NCBI GenBank assembly: GCA_029168955.1
Contig: JAPDOI010000273.1
Span: 124,001 to 188,000 of the forward strand
Length of the DNA: 64,000 bases
Source of the DNA: Aplectana chamaeleonis
Taxonomy: Eukaryota; Nematoda; Chromadorea; Rhabditida; Cosmocercidae
Reading direction: 5' to 3'
Shown here: one piece after another, positions 40,601 to 50,010 of the stretch
Position numbering within the stretch: the stretch's first letter is position 1
Layout of the letters: each line of letters starts with the position of its first letter
Notes under the pieces: generated by a model
Seen by the model: only the letters and a program-made list of their open reading frames with translations
Told to the model about the DNA's origin: nothing
Databases searched by the model: none
Translations under genes and position numbers: made by a program

Positions 40601-40760
40601 GGAAAAGGAAAATAGTACCTAGCAGTCATATCGCTATATACATCCACCACTTGTTTTGTGCTTTTCGTTTGCTTAACAATCACAGGTTCGACAAATTTTC
40701 TTCTTCTGCGTTGACTTTTGTCCGCATATGATCGTCGCTGTGTGACCAGTAGCCGCTCGT
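31521..40760 (-). CDS. Mitochondrial translation initiation factor IF-2 (MTIF2/infB type), multi-exon
   Basis: This GTPase places initiator tRNA on the small mitoribosome subunit and drives subunit joining in the mitochondrial matrix. Exons 5' to 3': 40619-40760, 40435-40558, 39335-39495, 39111-39264, 38975-39044, 36387-36500, 36211-36304, 35887-36038, 35342-35473, 33779-33850, 33628-33723, 33406-33550, 33162-33345, about 31894-31970, 31730-31838 and 31521-31634. The G motifs are intact: [26 protein letters not shown] and NKCDKP. About 647 codons are seen (human about 727). The first exon(s) with Met and transit peptide are not found, and a phase clash between 40435 and 39495 implies one missing exon. 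The C-terminus WNPPGF matches the family ending. It looks functional. Confidence 0.9.
31730..31838 (-). CDS. IF-2 exon (domain C2)
   Basis: The acceptor is GAAATTTTCAG and the donor ACAGAG|GTGAGG. It encodes [20 protein letters not shown] followed by a short Lys/Gln segment. The Phe-Arg-Gly-Gly-Lys turn is typical of the C2 beta-barrel. Confidence 0.85.
31894..31970 (-). CDS. IF-2 exon (start of domain C2)
   Basis: The acceptor is ATTGCTTCAG and the donor CAGAG|GTATGT. It encodes [20 protein letters not shown], including the conserved (V/I)AG motif, and joins in phase to both neighbours. Confidence 0.8.
32038..32522. mobile_element. Foldback element in an IF-2 intron
   Basis: Arms 32038-32265 and 32295-32522 are reverse complements. 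Shared blocks are CAAGGGAA.GATCATT, GTGGCCATT, GCCTTTCTA, AGAATTCGAATTTTT, GCAGCTGC.AAACG and GAGATACA..AATGTGATTT. The loop is about 30 bp. No coding capacity. Confidence 0.85.
33162..33345 (-). CDS. IF-2 exon (IF-2 domain, C1)
   Basis: The acceptor is TAGTTTTCAG and the donor CTCAAG|GTCAGA. It encodes [20 protein letters not shown] through [17 protein letters not shown], the highly conserved domain III/C1 region, and ends GEGHVLK. Confidence 0.9.
33406..33550 (-). CDS. IF-2 exon (domain C1)
   Basis: The acceptor is CTTTTTTCAG and the donor GGAG|GTGAGA. It encodes [20 protein letters not shown] and [19 protein letters not shown], matching the family pattern kaDvxGSxEAi ... GVG.it..DV.LA. 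Confidence 0.9.
33628..33850 (-). CDS. IF-2 exons (linker), two exons 33779-33850 and 33628-33723
   Basis: The first encodes [20 protein letters not shown], the charged linker helix. The second encodes [20 protein letters not shown] and SPKLRLL, leading into domain C1. Both are phase 0 with canonical borders and a 55-nt intron. Confidence 0.85.
34205..35210. mobile_element. MITE with long inverted ends in an IF-2 intron
   Basis: The block TCGTAGTTGTATTCTTGAG near 34212 recurs inverted near 35185-35203, each followed inward by AGACCGA(G/A)ATTTTC. The interior of about 900 bp has no transposase. It lies between exons 35342-35473 and 33779-33850. Confidence 0.65.
35342..36038 (-). CDS. IF-2 exons (domain II), 35887-36038 and 35342-35473
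   Basis: The first encodes [20 protein letters not shown] and [20 protein letters not shown], the domain II beta-barrel. The second encodes [20 protein letters not shown] followed by a Lys/Ala/Glu helix. Both fit IF-2 order and phase. A short hairpin (35702-35765) lies in the intron. Confidence 0.9.
36211..36500 (-). CDS. IF-2 exons (end of G domain), 36387-36500 and 36211-36304
   Basis: The first encodes [20 protein letters not shown] followed by [13 protein letters not shown], including the G5 SA(L/K) element. The second encodes [20 protein letters not shown] and ESSVVQG, the entry into domain II (VEG.VIES). Confidence 0.9.
36829..36977. mobile_element. Short GC-rich foldback MITE in an IF-2 intron
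   Basis: AAGGGGTCCTTTATACTTC at 36829 mirrors GAAGTGTAAACGACCCCTT at 36954-36973, and GCCGCGCGGCGCGG mirrors CCGCGCCGCTCGGC. It is about 150 bp and compact, non-coding. Confidence 0.8.
37752..38135 (+). mobile_element. LINE family 1 3' fragment in an IF-2 intron
   Basis: It encodes degraded pieces of the C-terminus ([38 protein letters not shown] in shifting frames). It ends AACCTATGACAAAAACCAC and an AGAAGAAGAAGAA tail. It is antisense to IF-2. Confidence 0.8.
38585..38955 (+). mobile_element. Second LINE family 1 3' fragment in the same intron
   Basis: It shows the LRCGHS-like segment, [13 protein letters not shown] and the final TATGA with an AACGAAGAAGAG tail that ends within about 25 bp of the IF-2 exon at 38975-39044. 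It is degraded and antisense to IF-2. Confidence 0.75.
38975..39495 (-). CDS. IF-2 exons encoding the GTP-binding core: 39335-39495, 39111-39264, 38975-39044
   Basis: In order: [20 protein letters not shown] (G1), [12 protein letters not shown] (G2), [20 protein letters not shown] (G3) and [17 protein letters not shown] (G4). All catalytic motifs are complete. Introns are 70 nt or less, and phases agree across all three. Confidence 0.95.
39630..39800. repeat. Short palindromic repeat centred on GGGACCACATGGTCCC, copy 1
   Basis: The centre near 39705 (AATCGTGCCGGGACCACATG and onward) is symmetric, with arms reaching TTGTCC/GGACAA. A related palindrome lies at 46755-46905. It lies in the intron where one IF-2 exon is missing. 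Confidence 0.75.
40435..40760 (-). CDS. IF-2 N-terminal exons: 40619-40760 and 40435-40558
   Basis: The first encodes [20 protein letters not shown] and [11 protein letters not shown]. The second encodes [20 protein letters not shown] followed by an acidic tail. Together they match the IF-2 N-terminal helical subdomain (...mTv.ELA.a...). The upstream acceptor TTATTTAAG at 40761 shows an earlier exon exists. Confidence 0.8.
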
Positions 40761-41000
40761 CTTAAATAATAACACAAAGCAATAGAAAAAATAACAGCAC
40801 TCTATCAATTGCTAAAAACCTTAGGAAGAAAAACATATTGTCAAAGGCTCCCCACCCGGAACACCCGGCAAGGAATGCGTTTTAACTCTAAAACGGACGC
40901 AGAAATGAGTTTGCTTCCGTTTTTTACACTGAAAACACACAACCCAAGTTCTCCCACATTTGCTCAATCGAGCTATGTCAGCAAAACATCACATGGAATT

Positions 41001-41866
41001 CTTCTTCTTCTTCTTTGCAGCCACAGAGAGGGTTCTGTCATAGGTTCAGAAACTCGGCCACTAGCGTAGGGTTCGTCCACAGATCCATTGTCGTAGATGT
41101 AGTCGGTCTCTTCGGGCAATTGAACAGGTGCGCAGTAGTATGCCCTTGACTACCGCAAGCAGGGCACTCGTCAGGTTTGCTGTTATCAATCCTATGCAAA
41201 TATGACATAAGCATGGGAGAGTGTCCACAGCGTAACGATGCAAGGGTGCACCTGGCACGCCTGCCAAGTTCCATCTCTGTCTCGCTGACCTTCGGAGGTG
41301 GGACTCCCAGGATGGAGTTTATGGCAACTCTGCTCAAGTGTTCCTTCACGAATCGGGTATGCTCCACGCGCAAGAGACGGAGGCGTTCTTGTTGTGCTTC
41401 GGTCCATCTCTGCACATCTACTTTCGACGGAGCATCGGCGAAAGGCTTTCTGATACATCTCTCTCTCACCGGGTTTAGTACTCTTCGCGATGGATGATTC
41501 GGCTGCTTCACGATGTTAGTGTACATTTGTTGCGCCTGGAGTTGGCAGTGGTCTCTAACAGGCAATATGCGAGCTTCGGCGTGTCAATTGGAGAGCTTTT
41601 AGAACAGCCAGTTGCAATTCGCAAAGCACAATTTTGGATGCGCTGCAGCTTGGACCAAGATGAGTCCGACACGATGTGCTGCCAGACTGGCGCAGCATAC
41701 TCCAAGACGGGTTGCACAATAGCCTTATACGTGGTCAGGATCGTTTCTTTATTGCATCCCCAGGACGTTCCACCGAGAGCACGCAGGACGTTGAGTCTTG
41801 TTTTCACTGTGGCTTGCTTCTGCTCAGTGTTCTTATGGAACTTCAAAGAAGGATCCAACACATGGA
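41001..41866 (-). mobile_element. LINE family 1 3' fragment, young copy A
   Basis: Mostly open in one broken reading: MLDPSLKFHKNTEQKQATVK, VQPVLEYAAPVWQHIVS, then VRDHCQLQAQQMYTNIVKQP to a knuckle (CPACGSQGHTTAHLFNC) and stop near 41038. The tail is AAGAAGAAGAAG on this strand. About 95% of the amino acids over 175 residues match copy B at 44.89-45.69 kb, in inverted orientation. Confidence 0.9.
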
Positions 41867-42634
41867 ATTATTACCTGGTGGTGATAATGATTGGCTGAGA
41901 AAGATACCCACTTGAATGAGCTGCTTACCACTTACGCCTTTGAAATAGTGTTCTTTTTTGAAGCACCGAGCGGTCGTTGTCCAGCGAGACAACGGATGAA
42001 ACGTTAAAATTTGCCAAAAAAAAAGGAAACTTGGAGGTTGATGTTGAAAATCTCGTCGAAAATAAAAAACAGTAAATAGTCTCAACTTGAAAGATGAAAG
42101 CTCAAAAATGGAAAAGAACACAGGTTCAGAAGAAGAATTTTCGCAAATCCTGTCACCGAGGAAGCGGGACCTAGCTCAGGGCTGGGCACGCGCCCCGGTT
42201 AACCTTAGGGGGGTGCATATTGGACGTTGCAGAGAGGGCAAAGGGGGGTGCCTAAACCGAACACCAAAAAAAAGAAAGTGCATGTTCTGTCGATTATCAG
42301 GAAAAAAACACACATTATTCTTCTGAGTTGCCATATCTACTTCTCCGCTTTTTGAGGCGAACACTTGAAGAATTCAAATTATAGATAGAGATGCAGGTTG
42401 TGTTCGCAGTAATTCATGGTTGCTGTCGAAGTTTGCTTTTATGAAGGAATAAACACCCTTCTGTTATCTTGTAGCAAGTAAGAACTGATGTAGCGTCATG
42501 TTGCTTTGGTTCAACGTTCATTGATTACGCGGGTGGCTACCGATTCGAGGCAAAGATATAATACAAAGACAGAGCCTAGGAAAACTATCATTCAAGTTCA
42601 AAAAAAGATTAGCGAACTGATGTATAGCCTAGGT

Positions 42635-42765
42635 CGCTCATTTTGAGCCGGTCGAAGCAAGGCTTATCGGGCTTATCATGTCAAAATCTTCTTATCACTG
42701 TTATACTTTGCCATGACCGACCGCTCCGCTGCTTACTCCGCCCGGACTCATCCGAGCAGGCTAGA
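42635..42765. repeat. Dispersed repeat of about 130 bp, copy 3
   Basis: It reads CTCATTTTGAGCCGGTCGAA, GCTTATCGGGCTTATCATG and CCGACCGCTCCGCTGCTTAC, as in 22180-22315 and 23690-23850. It sits within the larger 42.17-44.30 kb element. Confidence 0.65.
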
Positions 42766-42991
42766 ATTTATTTCGACAGTTTAAAAGTACAGATAGCACA
42801 GTCAGCATCACAACTAGTCAATAGATTTTTATTCATGAGAATGTGACTTATGAAGAGAGCCAACTGTAAAAATTGAAGGCTGCAAGTTACTATGAAAGAA
42901 GCGAATGACCGTTTCCTCCACATTGAGAAGTACCCTGATCATAAAAACCCGAATTTTATTCACCTTGAATGCCGCAATCTCTCATAGACTA

Positions 42992-43767
42992 GGCTAGCCG
43001 TGCGATCTGGTGTTTGTCCGCAGCTACACAACCCGCACTGGAGTAGACGCGCACGCAATATTAATTAAAAGATGTATTTTATTACAGAACGGGGCGGAGA
43101 AAATGATGGAAACTGGAGTAAATGGAAGAAGGCAGAAATAGGATTCTTTCAATGTATACAGTATAGAAATTTAATGTAAACAAACTATGTGGGAGCGGAG
43201 TGAATTTTTTGGACGTGATAAGGTGCATTCAAATGAACCTAGTTGATTAAAAACACCTATAAACATGAGAACTAAGAGCATTGCGAGAAAGAGGAGAATC
43301 GGGCAAACATTTTAATAGCAATAGGTTCAACATTCAATGTGACTTAAGGACCTTAAAACTCGTCCCGGTTTTGTCCCGGTTTTCGGGGTAAAACCGGGAC
43401 GAGATTTAAGGTCTTTAAATCACATTAAGAACGGGTCCCATTGATGCTAAAATGTTTGCCAGATTCTCCTCTTTCTCACAATGCCCTTTGCTCTCAGTTT
43501 AATGCTAAATTCGATCAACTAACTTCGTTTGAATGAACCGTGTTACGGCTTAATATTTACAGCCGCTCTAACTTTGTTTATTTACATTAAATTTCTAAAA
43601 TGGGTACATCCAGAATAGACTACCTTTACCATCTCCCATTTCCTTCAGTTTCAATCCTTTTCTCCTCCCCGTTCGGTAATAAAATACATTTTTATTAATA
43701 TTGTGTGCGCGTCCACTCCCGTGTGCGCTGTGTAGCTGCGTACAAACACCGTATCGCACGGCAAGCC
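42992..43767. mobile_element. 776-bp foldback element
   Basis: The two arms of about 375 bp are reverse complements with scattered changes, meeting at GTCCCGGTTTTCGGGGTAAAACCGGGAC near 43375-43400. The outer ends are GGCTAGCCGTGCGAT and ATCGCACGGCAAGCC. The loop is almost absent. No open reading frame of note. Confidence 0.9.
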
Positions 43768-44565
43768 GATTTTTTAAGGGATAGCGGCATTCTAGGAGGG
43801 TAAAACTCGGGTTTTCTACTCCCTACGAATCACATGAATCCTAACATTGTTCCACAACACAAAGTAGTTCTGATTTCCACATCAGAACAATCAAACACAG
43901 ATTAACTAATCCTTCATAGATTTATGAAAACATTCGACAGGAAACATTAATTATCACAATAGTAGTAGTTCTGTTGTTGGTAATTGTTCAATTGTTTTGT
44001 ATTGAAAAATGTTTTATCTTTTGTAATAACTTACCGTCTTACTAACAAATTTTCCTCATGGGGTTGTTTTGAAGTTCAGAGATTACACTACCCTTTTTGT
44101 TGCCATTTTCGGAATTTTCTCTATTCAGTGCTTTTTTTATATTCTTGTTTATCAAAATCAGGATGTCAAGATCATGGCCGTCCAACTATTCGGAAAACAG
44201 CCGATTTCGATTTCCCATAAGGGGGTGCCTAAAAATTACCGAGCTAAGGGGGGTGCATATTCAGAATCGCCATGCCGGGACGTGTGCCCAGCCCTGACCT
44301 AGCTCCGTCTAAATCCGGGACAAAGATCTGCCTGACCCTGAACCTCCTCCCTCAACAAATACGTATCAACGACTTCGAACCGCAATATCTACGCTGCAGA
44401 ACAGATTTTCTCAGACAACTCACTTCCAAGCCTTGCCTCATAGAATTGCTTCGAGAAAAACCCTAGATTCTCATCGATAGGGCCAATTCTGGCTTAGAAT
44501 CCGCTAACCTCCAGCCTTTAAACACCCCACTTCCTCCTTGTGAAGTGCCACGTTCTATACCACTG

Positions 44566-44760
44566 CCCAGGGTTTAGCAGGGTAGCGACTCGGCGCAACG
44601 AGGGACGTACAAGTTTAGCAAATTTTTGAAGAGAAATGAAAAACTGGGGGTGGGGGGGGGTCGTAAAATTTCTTGGAGATAAGAGATTTTCTGCAAGCCA
44701 TTTGGTACGCTATTTTGAATGATGTAGTAATGGTCACCTTCTGATAGTAGAAGGCCTTTC
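44566..44760. mobile_element. CAGGGTTGAGCAGG-family MITE, truncated copy
   Basis: It starts CAGGGTTTAGCAGGGTAGCG, ACTCGGCGCAACGAGGG, matching the start of copy 1 at 21659. The right end is missing. It is followed within about 130 bp by LINE copy B. Confidence 0.7.
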
Positions 44761-44888
44761 AGAGTGGCGTCGCGGCGAAATTCGCTGTCGTGAAGACGTG
44801 ATGAGCGATGGGGGGGGAGGGGGGCCACGCAGCGCCTAGCATGCCGCACAATGGAAGCGAACGTCGCATTTTCAGAGTGCGCGAAAAA

Positions 44889-45695
44889 CAAGACTCAACG
44901 TCCTGCGTGCTCTCGGTGGAACGTCGTGGGGATGCAATAAAGAAACGATCCTGACCACGTATAAGGCAATTGTGCAACCCGCCTTGGAGTATGCTGCGCC
45001 AGTCTGGCAGCACATCGTGTCGGACTCATCTTGGTCCAAGCTGCAGCGCATCCGAAATTGTGCTTTGCGAATTGCAACTGGCTGTTCTAAAAGCTCTCCA
45101 ATTGAGCACTCACACGCCGAAGCTCGCATATTGCCTGTTAGAGACCACTGCCAACTCCAGGCGCAACAAATGTACACTAACATCGTGAAGCAGCCGAATC
45201 ATCCATCGCGAAGAGTACTAAACCCGGTGAGAGAGAGATGTATCAGAAAGCCTTTCGCCGATGCTCCGTCGAAAGTAGATGTGCAGAGATGGACCGAAGC
45301 ACAACAAGAACGCCTCCGTCTCTTGCGCGCGGAGCATACCCGATTCGTGATGGAACACTTGAGCAGAGTTGCCATGAACTCCATCCTGGGAGTCGCACCT
45401 CCAAAGGTCTGCGAGACAGAGATGGAACTTGGCAGGCGTGCTAGGTGCACCCTTGCATCGTTACGCTGTGGACACTCCCCCATGCTTATGTCATACTTGC
45501 ATAGGATTGACAACAGCAAACCTGACGAGTGTCCTGATTGCGGTAGTCAAGGGCATACTACTGCGCACCTGTTCAATTGCCCGAAGAGACCGACTACATT
45601 GACGATAATGGATCTGTGGACGAACCCAGTGCTAGTGGCCGAGTTTCTGAACCTATGACAGAACCCCTCTCTGTGGCTGCAAAGAAGAAGAAGAG
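44889..45695 (+). mobile_element. LINE family 1 3' fragment, young copy B
   Basis: An open frame from about 44972 to 45658 (228 codons) encodes LEYAAPVWQHIVSDSSWSKL, IATGCSKSSPIEHSHAEA, RWTEAQQERLRLLRAEHTRF and the knuckle CPDCGSQGHTTAHLFNCP, ending VAEFLNL. The tail is GCAAAGAAGAAGAAG. 5'-truncated in the RT thumb. It is the least damaged LINE reading frame here and a near twin of copy A. Confidence 0.9.
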
Positions 45696-45959
45696 TGCGC
45701 GAGCCGAGCGACCCTCGCCGCGAGCTTGCAGCGACGTCGCGCCACGGAAACGGTTTCGACCATTCTTGTCGCTGTCGCTGCCGTACCTCCGTGGTTTCTT
45801 CGTACTTATTAGCGTTCCTTTCCTACTAACTGCCCATCAAACCTCTGTATAAACATTTTTATAGTCTATTCCACCGATTATTTGACTATACCATCCAAAA
45901 TTCATTTCATCATGACACTTAATTTTTTTTGTTGCCTTCATGTTTACTGTTATGAAAAT

Positions 45960-46435
45960 TTCGGGTAAAAGTGATCCTGACGGTGGTGATCATGTTTGTT
46001 GGTATATTACTCAGTGTTGCTGGTCTTTAATGACTAATCTGCGCGCAATACTGAATCAACAGCATTTTTTCAGTACGTTTCTTAAAACCACATCTTTGCT
46101 CCGTTTTTTTTCGATTTGTCACTCGAATTCGAGTCAAAAGTTTTTAAACGTGATTCTTGATTAAACAGTTTCAGTTTCCCATAATTGCTTGTATGTTGCC
46201 CTTCTCCTATTGGGAAAAAAAGACATCTTTATTTGTTTTACTGTGCCTATTGTATCTGGAAGCCGAAAGTCGAGTTAAAAATCGACAAAAAAAAGGAGCA
46301 TCGATGTGCAGTTTAAAAAACGTTCCGACGAAATGCTGTTGGTCTATTACTACGCTCAAGACTATCAATAAAAACAGCGGCTTTGAATAATATACCAGCA
46401 AACATCAGCGCCGTCAAGATCACCGTCAACAGAAA
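45960..46435. mobile_element. Foldback/MITE element
   Basis: CCTGACGGTGGTGATCATG and TTTGTTGGTATATTAC at 45975-46010 are inverted at 46385-46430 (GTAATATACCAGCAAACATC-like, then GATCACCGTCAAC). The interior has an internal inverted pair around AATGCTGTTGGTCT. No gene. Confidence 0.65.
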
Positions 46436-46754
46436 GTTCAACTTTTTGCTTTCGGGCACAAAACGCAGCATAGACTGCACTTTTCAGCCGCAGGCCTTCC
46501 CCGTTTCGCAGCGCTCTGTGCTCTATTCGGAGACCGGAAAGCAGAAAACGAGCGAATGTGCGGGTTTCAGAACGCAACGCGGAATTCTGCTCATTCCTGC
46601 TCCTGGAGGAAATAGCTCACATTCCAGGCCTCCGCGAAATAAACGGAAAACGCCGGCACCCTCCAAATCCTACCGAAGACCTAATTGCTATGGAAGATAA
46701 TTTTATTTTGCATAATCCACTCCACATACTGTCGTTCGCGGAGCCGAGTTCCGG

Positions 46755-46905
46755 TCCGTAGTTGCGGACTACGGCTGTTGCATCACGCGACACGATCGTA
46801 ATCGTCCTGAGAGAAAGGCTAATCTTGCCGGGATCAGGTGGTCCCAGCACGATTATCATCGTGTTGCGTAACAAAGCAGCCAAAGCCCGCAATTGCGGAC
46901 CGGGA
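46755..46905. repeat. Short palindromic repeat, copy 2 of the GGGACCACATGGTCCC family
   Basis: The centre GCCGGGATCAGGTGGTCCC lies near 46836-46856, with arms reaching GTTGCGGACTACGG and its complement CCCGCAATTGCGGAC. Similar to 39630-39800. Confidence 0.7.
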
Positions 46906-47409
46906 TCTGGCTCCAAGCTCAGGCACTCGAGGGGAGCAAGCCTCGTTCATTTTCGCTCAAGGGGGCCAGCCTTGGACCGTAAGTGTGGGTGGAGACTTAA
47001 GAAAGACGGCGCTCCGGCCACCGTTGAGCCAGCCCTCTGCGCCGCGTTGCATGATTTCCGAATCGAGCAGGTTTTCAACGGTGGAGCGCAAAATCTCAAC
47101 CCTCATTTTCGTCATTAGTTTCACTTCATTATTATTCTTCTGCTTTCACCACTCTGACTCAGAACTTCGTTCTTCCTCTCAGTAGATTGGAGTTATCTAT
47201 TCATTTACGTTGTCTTCAGGGCACTATTCCACCTTCCGATGTTTTTGTTTGTGGGATCTTCGTCGTATTGCCGAGATGAAAGAAGGCCACTCCAGATATG
47301 ATCTAACCTAACTCCATGGAAGACGGATTCGAGTAGCTATCAGCTCATCAATAGGTATTTTTACCGTTCCTTCACAGCACCGTACCACCAATTGAAACAT
47401 TGATTTTCA

Positions 47410-47482
47410 GGCACGATGCGGGCAATTACAAGTGCGCCTTCGTTGATGGTGGATGTGATTTACAGCTCAGAAGGTAGTTTCT
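47410..47482 (+). CDS. Possible Ig-like exon fragment
   Basis: After a good acceptor (TTGATTTTCAG, 47410) a frame reads HDAGNYKCAFVDGGCDLQLR before the donor GGTAGTTTC. D-x-G-x-Y-x-C is the core signature of I-set Ig domains. No neighbouring exon with the rest of such a domain was found, so this may be chance. Confidence 0.2.
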
Positions 47483-48119
47483 TTTGTGGTGAAGTTTGTT
47501 ATGCAGTCTTTCTGAAGAAGATTGTCTTCATTGCAGGACTACGTAACCTCGGGACCGCATGAAGAACGATTGGAATGCGAAGGCAATGTTGAACCTGCGG
47601 AACTTTGGCATACACTCGCATCGTTATGCTCTACATGTTGTTTTTCCTTCTTTGTAGATCTGCTACATTCCTATTATTCTTTTTGTGTTGACATCTGAGC
47701 CAAGGCAGTTTCGATTTTTGTCTTTTTAACTTGAGCTGGTTTTCACGGATTATTGACTCATCGCATTTAACGATTTTCAAAAACAAAGACTCAATGTGTG
47801 TTATTCAAGGTTACTTTACAGTAATGTGGAAACAAAGAAGATTGTGGAAGCCGCCTCACTTTGTACGACTGTGAATATTTGTGTAAACTACCATTAAAGT
47901 GAAGAGTATTCCGATAGTTGTAATAAATATTAGTAGTTCTAAACTGCTTCGCTAGTCGAATTAGGGTGGAAATTGTCCCGAAATGCGAGGAAGCGATGAG
48001 AACGAAGCAAATCCTAGGATGCCTAAATATTGGCTTTGGGCTGACTCGCGCAACCACTGCGGGTGGGAACCGCCGTAGGACGGTCCCGTAGCGAAGAGAT
48101 GATGGGGTCGCCAACTCAG

Positions 48120-48665
48120 AAAAATGAAAACAAGTCACTTGTGACATAAAAGGCCGAAAACAGGTTACTTGTAACATATCTGAGCCGATGTAAGATACTT
48201 GCGACTTATCTCAGGTCATTTATGTTACATGTAACATATCGGCGGGATACTGCATACAGTGCGCCTCCAATATCTTCATGTATCCTAAATTTCACAAATA
48301 TAAGTCGCAAGAAATAAATCGGCCGAGAAGATATTTTCCAGGGGGATGTACGACGCACTCGCGGGGTCAGGCTTACGGCTGGCGTCGATGTTGGTTCAAT
48401 TACCCAAGTTTGAGGTACTTCACCCCGCACCAGCAGGGAAGGCGAAAATTTGTTCTGCGTAGTAAGTGGTCCGGGACGCTCTCTCTGCGTCACGTGATGG
48501 CCACCCATAGTGAAGATTTAGACGTAAATTACATGTAACTTAAGTGTAACTTACATGCAATATAAAATTAAGTTACATGTGATATAAATGTATGTTACAT
48601 GTAATATAAATGTAACTTACTTGAGACATTCAAGTAAGTTAATTTATATTACAAGTAACTTGTTT
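48120..48665. repeat. GTTACATGTAAC palindromic short-repeat cluster
   Basis: Bases 48130-48240 and 48515-48662 contain many copies of GTTAC(A/T)TGTAAC-like 12-mers and TTACATGTAATATAAATGTA units, flanking a unique stretch of about 270 bp. The arrangement is roughly symmetric, as in a MITE with repeat-rich ends. Confidence 0.75.
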
Positions 48666-48784
48666 TGCTTTTTCTGAGAACCTCGTTCCACTGGCACACC
48701 AGCCTTGTGGAAGGAAGGTTGGCGTCCTGGTGGAATTAGGGCTTGCCCCCCTCGAGTATCTGAGAGAAGACAGTATATTCAAGA

Positions 48785-49053
48785 CTACATTAGCTGCGCT
48801 TCACGATTCACAAATAAATTATTTTCAAAAGAATCAAACCTGATGCCGAATAAGTGGCAAGTGGAGAGCAACATTCCCTCGCAGGCCCAACCAGTAATAA
48901 GGACGATGCTTGCCGTAGATGACATACGCCCACCCTGCGGCAAAACGTCAGCATCGCCTATGATCAAACCAAATTCACTTTCCTGTAGAATCTCCTCACC
49001 AAATCTCTTTGTGATGCGTTCAAGCTTCGTCGCGGGCGATATAAATGGTGTAT
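48785..49053 (-). CDS. Unidentified open segment, possible terminal exon
   Basis: After a fair acceptor (GTTTGTGGTAG, near 49053) the minus strand stays open to a stop at 48785: HTPFISPATKLERITKRFGE, FGLIIGDADVLPQGGRMSST, then a hydrophobic end (GMLLSTCHLFGIRF). The composition is protein-like. I do not recognise it, and the upstream exons are unknown. It could be a decayed element. Confidence 0.3.
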
Positions 49054-50010
49054 GCTACCACAAACACATACACATACAAAATAAATGTCCATTTATAAAC
49101 TTTAATCAACATTCAAGTTTCAACAACATTCTGATGGTATAGACTATGAATTGGCAACTTGTCGACGGACAATCGGCGGCGGAACAGCTTCGGCGCTTTT
49201 ACATCCGAACGAAATGCGCGAAGGCGTCATGAATGAATGAAGCTGGCAGAGCGCTGGAATGGAAACTAACAAGCCAATGTAAACGTGATTCCAGACCGGC
49301 GTGGCTAGTCATCAGACAAAAACCGGGTTGTGAAGTGGGGGGGGGGGGGAATAAGTGCGATAATGGAACAGAGTAGGAACACATGGATGAATACATACGG
49401 ATGGACAACTGTGCGAAGGAATAGGGGAAAATCAAAAGTGTGAGAATGTTACGAATGAAGTTGAATCAACGAATGTTGTGAAAGGCGGGAACATGCCAGT
49501 GATGATACAGGAATCTCCATTTCAATAGGAAAAAGACAAAACATACCGAGAAGAGAAGGCAAACCGAAGAAATCCGAACATAAAAACAGCGGAAATCCAA
49601 AGAAAATGATATCAAATAGGGGAAGAAAGATTGAAGCGCACACCTAAATGACAAGGCCGAAAACTCCCGCTGGGAATCAGATGAAGAGTAGTGGCTAGCT
49701 ATGCTTAAATTTCAACGGAAAACTTTGTGACAAAAAAAGCCGCGAGAATTTTGGACCACATCATCTCGTGTGTGAGACAAAAATGATAGCGCGACGTCTA
49801 ATAGGGAACGATTATTTTTAAGAAAAACAGAGAAATGACACTACCATGAACTACACGATAACCACTATAGAAAAATTGCCCACTTATGGCGACTATGTGA
49901 GAATGTGTACAGTAGAAAACAATCAGCAGAACACCGAAGGAGAACTAATTCTACGTATTGACGGAAAATGACGGAAACAGGACGTCATGAGATACCAGGT
50001 TTTAGCCACT

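Larger units (their letters stand above)
42173..44300. mobile_element. 2.1-kb element with GGGCTGGGCAC ends, containing a nested foldback
   Basis: TAGCTCAGGGCTGGGCACGC at 42172 is inverted at 44281-44301 (GTGTGCCCAGCCCTGACCTA). Just inside, GGGGGGTGCATATT and GGGGGTGCCTAAA occur near both ends. The centre contains the 776-bp palindrome at 42992-43767. No transposase seen; whether this is one element or a nest is open. Confidence 0.6.

Noticed and set aside
46762..47118. Plus-strand frames of about 118 codons
   Set aside because: The first half is the palindromic repeat, and the rest lacks recognisable domains or consistent splice sites.
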